Source: Streptomyces sp. NBC_01335
GTDB lineage: Bacteria; Actinomycetota; Actinomycetes; Streptomycetales; Streptomycetaceae
Assembly (NCBI RefSeq): GCF_035953295.1
Contig: NZ_CP108370.1
Span: forward strand, 4,431,001-4,495,000
Length of the DNA: 64,000 nucleotides
Direction: 5' to 3'
Shown here: piece by piece, positions 28,864 through 37,819 of the stretch
How positions within the stretch are numbered: position 1 is the first letter of the stretch
How the letters are laid out: each line of letters starts with the position of its first letter
The notes under the pieces: model-generated
What the model was told of the DNA's origin: nothing
Databases searched by the model: none
What the model saw: only the letters and a program-made list of their open reading frames with translations
Translations under genes and position numbers: made by a program

Positions 28864-29907
28864 GTGAGCACGCCCGAAGAGAACCGCCCGACACCGGTGG
28901 ACGTTCCGCTGATCCACATCGGGGCCCCCGCACCGTCCGCGGGCGGCTGCGGCGACGACTGCGGCTGCGCCTCCGACGAGTACGACCCCGACGCCCTGGA
29001 GTGCGGCCTCGACCCCGCGCTCGCCGAGCTGCTGGCCGAGGCCGGCCTCGACCCCGTCCAGGTGGAGGACGTCGCGCACGTCGCCATCGAGGAGGACCTG
29101 GACGGCGGGGTGGACGTCACCACCGTGGCGACCGTCCCCGAGGACGCCGTCGCCACCGGTGACTTCACCGCCCGCGAGGACGGCGTCGTCGCCGGTCTGC
29201 GCGTCGCCGAGGCCGTGCTCTCCATCGTCTGCACCGACGACTTCGAGGTCGAGCGCCACGTCGAGGACGGCGAGCGCGTCACCGCCGGCCAGAAGCTGCT
29301 GACGGTCACCACCCGCACCCGCGACCTGCTCACCGGCGAGCGCGGCGCGCTCAACCTGCTCTGCCGCCTCTCCGGCATCGCCACCGCCACCCGCGCGTGG
29401 GCGGACGTCCTGGAGGGCTCGAAGACCCAGGTCCGCGACACCCGCAAGACCACCCCGGGGCTGCGCGCGCTGGAGAAGTACGCGGTCCGCTGCGGCGGCG
29501 GCGTCAACCACCGGATGTCGCTCTCGGACGCGGCCCTGGTCAAGGACAACCACGTGATCGCGGCCGGCGGCGTCGCCGAGGCGTTCAAGCGGGTCCGCGA
29601 GGAGTTCCCCGAGCTGGCCATCGAGGTGGAGGTCGACACCCTCCAGCAGGTCCGCGAGGTGCTGGAGGCCGGCGCCGACCTGATCCTGCTGGACAACTTC
29701 ACCCCGGGCGAGACCGAGGAGGCCGTCGCGCTCGTCGCCGGGCGCGCCGTGCTGGAGTCCTCCGGCCGCCTCACCCTGGACACCGCCCGCGCCTACGCCG
29801 ACGCGGGCGTCGACTACCTCGCGGTCGGCGCGCTCACCCACTCCTCGCCCATCCTCGACATCGGCCTGGACTTCCGCGAGACCGCCACCGGTGAGGCCCA
29901 CGCCTGA
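28864..29907 (+). CDS. nadC: Nicotinate-nucleotide pyrophosphorylase (quinolinate PRTase)
   Basis: A 347-residue enzyme converting quinolinate and PRPP to nicotinate mononucleotide. The catalytic part has the RDTRKTTPGLRALEKYAVRCGG signature region (two blocks), VKDNHV and LILLDNF. It is about 60 residues longer than the usual enzyme: an N-terminal extension carries C29, C33, C35 and C47 (GGCGDDCGC). The GTG has GAGGAG eight bases upstream. It overlaps coaX by one base (TGATG). Confidence 0.95.
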   Translation: MSTPEENRPTPVDVPLIHIGAPAPSAGGCGDDCGCASDEYDPDALECGLDPALAELLAEAGLDPVQVEDVAHVAIEEDLDGGVDVTTVATVPEDAVATGDFTAREDGVVAGLRVAEAVLSIVCTDDFEVERHVEDGERVTAGQKLLTVTTRTRDLLTGERGALNLLCRLSGIATATRAWADVLEGSKTQVRDTRKTTPGLRALEKYAVRCGGGVNHRMSLSDAALVKDNHVIAAGGVAEAFKRVREEFPELAIEVEVDTLQQVREVLEAGADLILLDNFTPGETEEAVALVAGRAVLESSGRLTLDTARAYADAGVDYLAVGALTHSSPILDIGLDFRETATGEAHA

Positions 29908-30704
29908 TGCTGCTCACCATCGACGTCGGCAACACCCACACCGTCCTCGGGCTCTTCGACGGCGAGGAGATCGTCGAGCACTGGCGGATCTCCACCGACT
30001 CCCGGCGCACCGCGGACGAGCTGGCCGTGCTCCTCCAGGGGCTGATGGGCATGCACCCGCTGCTCGGCGTCGAGCTGGGCGACGGCATCGAGGGCATCGC
30101 GATCTGCTCCACGGTCCCCTCGGTCCTGCACGAGCTGCGCGAGGTGACCCGCCGGTACTACGGCGACGTGCCCGCCGTCCTCGTGGAGCCCGGCATCAAG
30201 ACCGGCGTACCGATCCTCATGGACAACCCCAAGGAGGTCGGCGCCGACCGCATCATCAACGCGGTCGCGGCGGTCGAGCTGTACGGGGGCCCGGCGATCG
30301 TCGTCGACTTCGGCACCGCCACCACCTTCGACGCGGTCTCCGCGCGCGGCGAGTACACCGGCGGTGTCATCGCCCCGGGCATCGAGATCTCGGTCGAGGC
30401 GCTCGGCGTGAAGGGCGCCCAGCTCCGCAAGATCGAGCTGGCCCGCCCGCGCAGCGTCATCGGCAAGAACACCGTCGAGGCCATGCAGGCGGGCATCGTC
30501 TACGGCTTCGCGGGCCAGGTCGACGGCGTCGTCGCGCGGATGAAGCGCGAGCTGGCGGACGACCCCGACGACGTGACCGTCATCGCGACCGGTGGCCTTG
30601 CGCCAATGGTGTTGGGCGAGGCCACCGTCATCGACGAGCACGAGCCCTGGCTGACCCTCATCGGGCTCCGTCTGGTCTACGAGCGCAACGTCTCGCGGAT
30701 GTAG
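29907..30704 (+). CDS. coaX: Type III pantothenate kinase
   Basis: A 265-residue ASKHA-fold kinase that phosphorylates pantothenate, the first committed step to CoA. It has the phosphate-binding DVGNTHTVLGLF near residue 5, GADRIINAVAAVEL and VDFGTATTFDAV, then TGGLAPMV near the end. It closes a five-gene operon (DUF2520-panC-nadB-nadC-coaX) that joins CoA and NAD production. Confidence 0.96.
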   Translation: MLLTIDVGNTHTVLGLFDGEEIVEHWRISTDSRRTADELAVLLQGLMGMHPLLGVELGDGIEGIAICSTVPSVLHELREVTRRYYGDVPAVLVEPGIKTGVPILMDNPKEVGADRIINAVAAVELYGGPAIVVDFGTATTFDAVSARGEYTGGVIAPGIEISVEALGVKGAQLRKIELARPRSVIGKNTVEAMQAGIVYGFAGQVDGVVARMKRELADDPDDVTVIATGGLAPMVLGEATVIDEHEPWLTLIGLRLVYERNVSRM

Positions 30705-30708
30705 TCCC

Positions 30709-30784
30709 TGGCGCGGCGCACCCCGGCGCACCTGCGACGACGCCTCCCGGCGGCGGCGCGGCGGCACCGGAGCGCGCCGCGCCA
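30709..30784 (+). terminator. Long-loop hairpin after coaX
   Basis: TGGCGCGGCGC and GCGCCGCGCCA pair perfectly over 11 bp but enclose 54 bases of GC-rich sequence. It is the only terminator-like structure between coaX and the next gene. Confidence 0.4.
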
Positions 30785-30822
30785 CAGGTGACCAGTTAAG
30801 AGGATTTTGTCCCTTTAGCACG

Positions 30823-30828
30823 TACTGT
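30823..30828 (+). promoter_or_regulatory. -10 hexamer of a leaderless start
   Basis: TACTGT, six bases before the ATG at 30835. Confidence 0.55.
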
Positions 30829-30834
30829 CGCGCC

Positions 30835-31446
30835 ATGCCCACGCCCTACGGTTCACGAGGCGGCATGGCGTTCGGTGCGGACGAGCTGCGGGTAGTCCGA
30901 CGCGCTCTCGCCGTTGCCCTCCACCCCATGCCCTTGCCCGACGAGGATGTCCAGGACTGCCTGCGGCTCGCGGGAGCGGTGGACGATGCGGTCGGCGAGG
31001 CGGGCCGGCTCCGCGCGTTCCTCCTCGCCGACCTCGCCCGCTACCGCTCCGCCCTTCCCGGCTCCGTCAGCGGCTACCTGGAGCTCCTCCAGGACGCCCT
31101 GGCCGCCGGTTACGACCCCAAGGCGGACGACCTCGCCGCCCTGCGGGCGCTGCGCGGCAGACCGGTCGCGGCGGCGCTCCTGGAACGCTGCCAGGCGCTC
31201 GCCGAACGCTCGGTGCGGGCCCGGCTGGCGGGCCGCAGCGCCGCCCTCACCGCGCCGGGCCCCCGCAGCCGGCTGCTCGCCCTGCCGGGCGGGCGCGCGG
31301 CGGCGGAGCCCCAGCGCCCCGCGAGCCCGGCCGCGCCGTCCCGGCCGCCGGCGCCGGGCGACCGCCCGATGCCCAAGCCGTCCGAGGTCTTCCCGCCGCG
31401 CCGCCGCCCGGTGCCGCCGCCGGAGGAGGAGCGCGCCGCCGGCTGA
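30835..31446 (+). CDS. Conserved hypothetical protein with disordered C-terminus
   Basis: A 203-residue protein not assigned to a family. Residues 10-130 look helical and ordered (GADELRVVRRALAVALHP, LRAFLLADLARYRSALPG, LELLQDALAAGYDPKADD); the last ~65 residues are Pro/Arg/Ala-rich and probably disordered. No membrane segment or catalytic motif is visible. A TACTGT hexamer and lack of a ribosome site suggest leaderless translation. It follows the cofactor operon but is separated from it by a terminator-like hairpin. Confidence 0.75.
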   Translation: MPTPYGSRGGMAFGADELRVVRRALAVALHPMPLPDEDVQDCLRLAGAVDDAVGEAGRLRAFLLADLARYRSALPGSVSGYLELLQDALAAGYDPKADDLAALRALRGRPVAAALLERCQALAERSVRARLAGRSAALTAPGPRSRLLALPGGRAAAEPQRPASPAAPSRPPAPGDRPMPKPSEVFPPRRRPVPPPEEERAAG

Positions 31447-31529
31447 CCGCCCGGCACGTCGGCGTGACTACGGCGGCCCGGCCCCCGACCCACCGGGAGG
31501 GGCGCTGCGGGCCGCCGTACCACGCTCGC

Positions 31530-31535
31530 TACTCT
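31530..31535 (+). promoter_or_regulatory. -10 hexamer close to a small-gene start
   Basis: TACTCT, seven bases before the ATG at 31543; GGACGG between them might instead serve as a weak ribosome site. Confidence 0.45.
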
Positions 31536-31542
31536 GGACGGC

Positions 31543-31722
31543 ATGGACTACGTGAAGGCGCTCATTCCGCCTGTCGTGATGGCCGCATTCTTCATCCGGC
31601 TCGTGATGACGATCGTGAAAAGCCAGGGTGGGCCGAACAAGGCCAAGGAGGACGCGGCCGTGGACGCCGCCCTCGCCCGTGCCGAGGCCGCCCGCCAGAC
31701 CCCGGCCGCCGAAAGCGCCTGA
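31543..31722 (+). CDS. 59-residue single-pass membrane protein
   Basis: The product starts MDYVKALIPPVVMAAFFIRL, has one hydrophobic segment at about 6-26, then KSQGGPNKAKEDAAVDAALA and an Ala-rich charged tail. The codon pattern is good throughout and the ATG follows GGACGG and a TACTCT hexamer. Similar small membrane proteins occur in many Streptomyces. Function unknown; the topology suggests a short external end and a cytoplasmic charged helix. Confidence 0.65.
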   Translation: MDYVKALIPPVVMAAFFIRLVMTIVKSQGGPNKAKEDAAVDAALARAEAARQTPAAESA

Positions 31723-32187
31723 GCGACGCATTCACCGGGCTCCGCAGTCGGTTTCCCCGGCCGGTTTCACCGGGACGGGATGCGACCGGCACGCATCCGG
31801 GTGGCCGTATACGCGCGCCCGTGAGCGGTGGCCGTATCCCGTGCCCCTATGCCGTGCGCGTATGTCGCGCCCGTATGCGGTGTTCGCGGGTGGTCGCGCC
31901 CGGTGCCGGCATCCGGCGTATCCAGCGCCCGGGATCCAGCGCCCGGTATCCGGGGCTCCGCCCGGCGCGCGATCCTGATTCATCCCGCGTTCAGGCGTTT
32001 GCGCGCCCGTTTTCTCCGGTGCGGGTATCCCCGGAGTGGTGGTGTCTTCGTGCCTTCCGTGCCGTGCGCGTTCTTCCGTGCCTTCCGTCCGGAACAACCG
32101 ACCGCGCGGACGGTTATCGGCCCCGAAGACCGGCGCGCGGCGCGTAATTCACGCCCCCCATGTCACGTGCACAACCCGGCGCACTCC

Positions 32188-32225
32188 AAGAGCGCACGAC
32201 TCACATCGAGCCGTGCGCTCTTTTT
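32188..32225 (+). terminator. Rho-independent terminator without an adjacent upstream gene
   Basis: AAGAGCGCACG and CGTGCGCTCTT form a perfect 11-bp stem with a 13-base loop, followed by TTT (T-run 32221-32225). The nearest + strand gene upstream ends 465 bases earlier, so it may end an unannotated transcript. Confidence 0.8.
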
Positions 32226-32315
32226 CGACACCTTCGGGGTTCCCTGGCTTCTCTCCATGTTCTCCGGGCGAGGGCCTCTCGGGAAAAATAACTACGCATT
32301 TCGGACATCTCGCAT

Positions 32316-32321
32316 TAAGGT
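32316..32321 (+). promoter_or_regulatory. -10 hexamer of a leaderless BlaI-type gene
   Basis: TAAGGT, six bases before the GTG at 32328; AAGGTGG could alternatively be read as a ribosome site. Confidence 0.45.
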
Positions 32322-32327
32322 GGCCCT

Positions 32328-32942
32328 GTGCCCCGTCAATTGGGAGAGCTGGAAGACGCCGTGATGACGCGCGTCTGGCAATGGAACCGACCCGTCACCG
32401 TGCGAGAAGTCCTGGAAGACCTTCAGCGCGAACGCTCGATCGCTTACACCACCGTCATGACGGTTATGGACAACCTCCACCAGAAGGGGTGGGTCCGCAG
32501 GGAAGTCGACGGCCGGGCTTATCGATATACGGCCGTCTCCACGCGCGCCGCCTACTCGGCCGCACTGATGAACGACGCCTGGTCGCGGAGCGACAACCCC
32601 GCCGCCGCTCTCGTCGCCTTCTTCGGCATGATGTCCGCGGAGCAGCGGGAGGCCCTCAGGGACGCCGTACGGATCGTTTCTCCCGGTACGGGCGGTGCGG
32701 TGGCGCCACCGGCTCCCCCCGCGGGCACGGGGGACGGCGCGGCGGGCGGTACGGCGGGCGGCACGGGCGACGGCGCGTCCGAAGCCCCGGCGGAAGTTCC
32801 CACCGAACCCGCCCCCGAACTCCTCACCGAACCCACCCCTGAACTCCCCACCGAACCCAGCCCCGAAGTCCCCACCGAACCCACCCCTGAACTCCCCACC
32901 GAAGACCCGGCCGATGGCACGGCCGAGGACGGCGGGCGATAG
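32328..32942 (+). CDS. BlaI/MecI/CopY-type transcriptional repressor
   Basis: A 204-residue protein. The first ~120 residues are a Penicillinase_R winged helix: LGELEDAVMTRVWQWNRPVT, then IAYTTVMTVMDNLHQKGWV and RREVDGRAYRYTAV. Family members repress target promoters and are often inactivated by a BlaR1-type protease, but no BlaR1 or beta-lactamase is adjacent. The C-terminus is a Gly/Ala linker followed by four and a half copies of an 8-residue Glu/Pro/Thr repeat. The stop codon TAG doubles as part of the -10 of argA. Confidence 0.85.
   Translation: MPRQLGELEDAVMTRVWQWNRPVTVREVLEDLQRERSIAYTTVMTVMDNLHQKGWVRREVDGRAYRYTAVSTRAAYSAALMNDAWSRSDNPAAALVAFFGMMSAEQREALRDAVRIVSPGTGGAVAPPAPPAGTGDGAAGGTAGGTGDGASEAPAEVPTEPAPELLTEPTPELPTEPSPEVPTEPTPELPTEDPADGTAEDGGR
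32793..32906 (+). repeat. 24-bp tandem repeat encoding E(V/L)PTEPxP units
   Basis: Four 24-base units plus a partial fifth lie within the BlaI-type gene, each encoding eight residues of Glu, Val/Leu, Pro/Leu, Thr, Glu, Pro, x, Pro. Confidence 0.85.
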
Positions 32943-32945
32943 CGT
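32940..32945 (+). promoter_or_regulatory. -10 hexamer of leaderless argA
   Basis: TAGCGT, six bases before the ATG at 32952; it overlaps the BlaI-type stop codon. Confidence 0.45.
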
Positions 32946-32951
32946 CGGGAC

Positions 32952-33521
32952 ATGTCTTCAGACCTGACGCAAAGCGAGTCGGAAACCGAAGGTGAAACCG
33001 ACTCGGCGGTCGAAAAGCCCGCCATCACCGTCCGCCGTGCCAGGACCAGCGATGTGGGCGCGGTGCGCCGGCTGCTCGACGGCTACGTGACCGACGGCAT
33101 CCTCCTGGACAAAGCGACGGTCACCCTTTACGAGGACATCCAGGAGTTCTGGGTCGCGGAACGCGACGAGGACGCCCGGGTCGTCGGATGCGGCGCACTC
33201 CACGTGATGTGGGAAGACCTCGCCGAAGTGCGAACTCTCGCCGTCGATCACCGGGTCAAGGGCAGCGGAGTGGGCCACCAGGTTCTCGACAAGCTGTTGC
33301 AGACCGCGCGCTGGCTCGGGGTCCGCCGGGTTTTCTGCCTGACCTTCGAAGTCGACTTCTTCGCCAAGCACGGCTTCGTGGAGATCGGCGAGACGCCGGT
33401 CGACACGGATGTCTACAGTGAGCTGCTGCGTTCCTATGACGAGGGTGTCGCCGAGTTCCTCGGTCTCGAACGAGTGAAGCCGAACACCTTGGGCAACAGC
33501 CGGATGCTTCTGCACCTGTGA
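32952..33521 (+). CDS. argA: Amino-acid N-acetyltransferase (Rv2747-type NAGS)
   Basis: A 189-residue GNAT protein. After a ~25-residue acidic head it has VRRARTSDVGAVRRLLDGYV, QEFWVAERD, VVGCGALHVMWEDLAEVRTL (acetyl-CoA-binding strands), VKGSGVGHQVLDKLL and KPNTLGNSRMLL. This matches the M. tuberculosis Rv2747 type of stand-alone N-acetylglutamate synthase, first step of arginine synthesis. It lacks the kinase-like domain of classical ArgA. No other arg genes are nearby. Confidence 0.88.
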   Translation: MSSDLTQSESETEGETDSAVEKPAITVRRARTSDVGAVRRLLDGYVTDGILLDKATVTLYEDIQEFWVAERDEDARVVGCGALHVMWEDLAEVRTLAVDHRVKGSGVGHQVLDKLLQTARWLGVRRVFCLTFEVDFFAKHGFVEIGETPVDTDVYSELLRSYDEGVAEFLGLERVKPNTLGNSRMLLHL

Positions 33522-33666
33522 TCGGTAGAACTGCGCCGAGTCCCTATGTCCGATACGCGCCCGTTTCCCGTGTTCCCCGGGTCCTGAACCTCTCCCTGGG
33601 GTTTGTGTTTTCCCGGGAAAAGCGGTTTCCTTTCCGCGTACTCCATTTTCGATGAAAGGATATCTC

Positions 33667-34008
33667 GTGGCGCAGAAGGTTCAGGTCCTTCTTGTTGACG
33701 ACCTCGACGGCGGCGAGGCGAACGAGACCGTCACGTTCGCGCTTGACGGCAAGACCTACGAGATCGACCTCACCACGGCCAACGCGGACAAGCTCCGTGG
33801 CCTTCTCGAGCCGTACGCCAAGAGCGGACGCCGCACCGGCGGCCGTGCCGCCACGGGCCGCAAGGGCCGTGCGCTCGGTGCCGGCACCGGCGGCAACAAG
33901 GACACTGCCGAGATCCGGAAGTGGGCCCGCGAGAACGGCCACAACGTGAACGACCGCGGTCGCGTTCCCGCCGACATCCGCGAGGCCTACGAGCAGGCCA
34001 ACGGCTGA
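33667..34008 (+). CDS. lsr2: Lsr2 nucleoid-associated protein
   Basis: A 113-residue H-NS-like protein that oligomerises through its N-terminal domain (AQKVQVLLVDDLDGGEA, VTFALDGKTYEIDLT) and binds AT-rich DNA minor groove with a C-terminal domain carrying the RGR hook (NDRGRVPADIREAY). It silences foreign and secondary-metabolite genes in Streptomyces. The GTG at 33667 has AAAGGA six bases upstream; the longer frame from 33652 would put that site inside the gene. Its last 22 bases overlap the convergent gene on the other strand. Confidence 0.95.
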   Translation: MAQKVQVLLVDDLDGGEANETVTFALDGKTYEIDLTTANADKLRGLLEPYAKSGRRTGGRAATGRKGRALGAGTGGNKDTAEIRKWARENGHNVNDRGRVPADIREAYEQANG

Positions 34009-34691
34009 TTCGGTGGCCGGTCGGCCGGCGGACGTACCCGGGAACGCCTCAAACGGACCCGGTGGCATTCCGTCGCCGCCATGTCCACCAGCCGTACGAG
34101 ATCGGGAGCATCCCCACCCCTGCTCCCGAAACCCGCGAGGGCCGGCAGGAAAAGGTCCGTGCCCCGCGGCGGCTCGGGGGGCCGCAGCCAGAATGCGGCC
34201 CCCGGCTGACAGGGCCCCGGTGCCCCGTGCGGTGCCGGTGCGGTGATCCTGCCACCGGCTCCGATGCCCACGAGATCCAGCGCGATGCCGCCCCACTCCA
34301 GCCAGTCCAGCAGCGCGGGCAGTTCCTCCGCGCTCCCGGCCGCCACGAGCAGCAGCATCCGCCCCTGCGCCACCGCCACGGGGCCGGTGCGTCCGAACCG
34401 GCGCAGCACCGCGCGGCCCGCGGCGGCGGGCAGCTCCAGTACGTCGAAGCGCACCCCGGTCGGCAGCGCCGGAGGGCGGCCCCGGTCGGTCTCCCAGCCG
34501 AGCCCGTCCTCGTACCACCGCCGCACGGCCTCGTACCAGCGCTCCACCGCCGGGGCGGCGCTCTCCGCGTGCTGTGTGCCCCCGGCCTCCCGGAGCGTTC
34601 CCGCGTCCGGGGCCGACCCGCGACCCGACGGGACCAGTGCCGACGTGTCGGCCCGCTGCGGGGCGCGAGGGGACGGGACGATGGGGCTCAT
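33987..34691 (-). CDS. Conserved hypothetical protein (SCO3374-like by position)
   Basis: A 234-residue protein of unknown function. An N-terminal Pro/Ala linker precedes VERWYEAVRRWYEDGLGWETD, FDVLELPAAAGRAVLRRFG and LLDWLEWGGIALDLVGIGAG, which resemble a compact alpha/beta domain such as that fused to bifunctional primase-polymerase proteins; this resemblance is weak. It lies between lsr2 and clpC, the place of the S. coelicolor SCO3374 family. It converges on lsr2 and overlaps it. Confidence 0.7.
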   Translation of the reverse strand: MSPIVPSPRAPQRADTSALVPSGRGSAPDAGTLREAGGTQHAESAAPAVERWYEAVRRWYEDGLGWETDRGRPPALPTGVRFDVLELPAAAGRAVLRRFGRTGPVAVAQGRMLLLVAAGSAEELPALLDWLEWGGIALDLVGIGAGGRITAPAPHGAPGPCQPGAAFWLRPPEPPRGTDLFLPALAGFGSRGGDAPDLVRLVDMAATECHRVRLRRSRVRPPADRPPNQPLACS

Positions 34692-34861
34692 GTGCGATGA
34701 ACCGCCGGACCGCCTTCCGGGTTACGCGAGGGCGTCCTGCCGCCGTACGCGGTCCTCCCGCCCGAGGCCCCGGAACGCGGCGGGCGTCACGCACGGTGCG
34801 CGGAGCGCCACGAAGGGTTCCCGTCAAGGGCGTGCGAGGGAGCGTCCGGCGCCACGCGGTT

Positions 34862-34875
34862 GTTCGCCCGTAGCG
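34862..34875 (+). promoter_or_regulatory. Candidate ClgR box 1
   Basis: GTTCGC-CCGTA-GCG fits the GTTCGC-N5-GCG motif reported for the ClgR activator of clp and lon genes, 323 bases before the clpC ATG. Confidence 0.55.
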
Positions 34876-34967
34876 GAGGGAACGGGCGCGCGCCGCATGG
34901 ACTGTCTGTAATTGCGGGTAAGACATGACTGGTGGGAAGGGGCGACACGAAGACCGGGGCGTCTCAC

Positions 34968-34981
34968 GTTCGCCACCGGCG
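34968..34981 (+). promoter_or_regulatory. Candidate ClgR box 2
   Basis: GTTCGC-CACCG-GCG is a second exact fit, 106 bases downstream of the first, about ten helical turns. Confidence 0.55.
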
Positions 34982-35197
34982 TAGTGGTGACAGGGGTATC
35001 TGCCTGGCCTGCGGGAACATCGTCTCGCACCATCGGGTTGGAGCAGGTGTCGGCTGATCGGCAAGGTTTCCTCGCTGCTGCGGGGGTGATCCGGTCGGCA
35101 GTTGGAATGAGCGGTCCCCGCTTGCGGGACTAAGCTGCGGAAGGACAGGGAGGGGACCGACCCCTAACTGCCTGACCGCTCTGAGGAGCGATTAACG

Positions 35198-37726
<2,529 letters not shown>

Positions 37727-37761
37727 TTCAGGCGTGAGCGCGTGAGCGCGTGAGTTGAGGG

Positions 37762-37800
37762 GCTGCCCCGGACCGGTATCGGTCCGGGGCAGCTTCTTTG
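37762..37800. terminator. Terminator between clpC and the NACHT gene
   Basis: GCTGCCCCGGACCG and its exact complement form a 14-bp stem with a GTAT loop, followed by TTCTTTG on the + strand. It can serve both convergent genes. Three tandem GCGTGAG(C/T) octamers lie just before it (37732-37755). Confidence 0.85.
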
Positions 37801-37819
37801 TGTGCGGGGAGCAGGGGGT

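Larger units (their letters stand above)
31723..32327. other. 605-bp gap without a protein gene
   Basis: The gap is low-complexity GC sequence with recurrent CGTAT/GGTATCC words (about 31800-31955), a direct repeat AGCGCCCGG(G/T)ATCC near 31918-31950, and CGTGCCTTCCGT twice at about 32050-32090. It ends with a strong + strand terminator at 32188-32225. Frames annotated by length here look spurious because they lack ribosome sites and family similarity. Confidence 0.6.
34692..35197. other. 506-bp clpC upstream region
   Basis: No gene is supported. It holds two candidate ClgR boxes (34862 and 34968), a TAAGCT hexamer at 35131-35136 that could be a -10 giving a ~55-base leader, and a near-palindrome GTCCCCGC/GCGGGAC at 35114-35130 overlapping its -35 area. 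GAGGAGCG precedes the clpC ATG. Confidence 0.5.

Noticed and set aside
31464..32147. 227-residue frame in the 31.5-32.1 kb gap
   Set aside because: No ribosome site, no recognisable family, extreme Arg/Pro content and it overlaps the better 59-residue gene.
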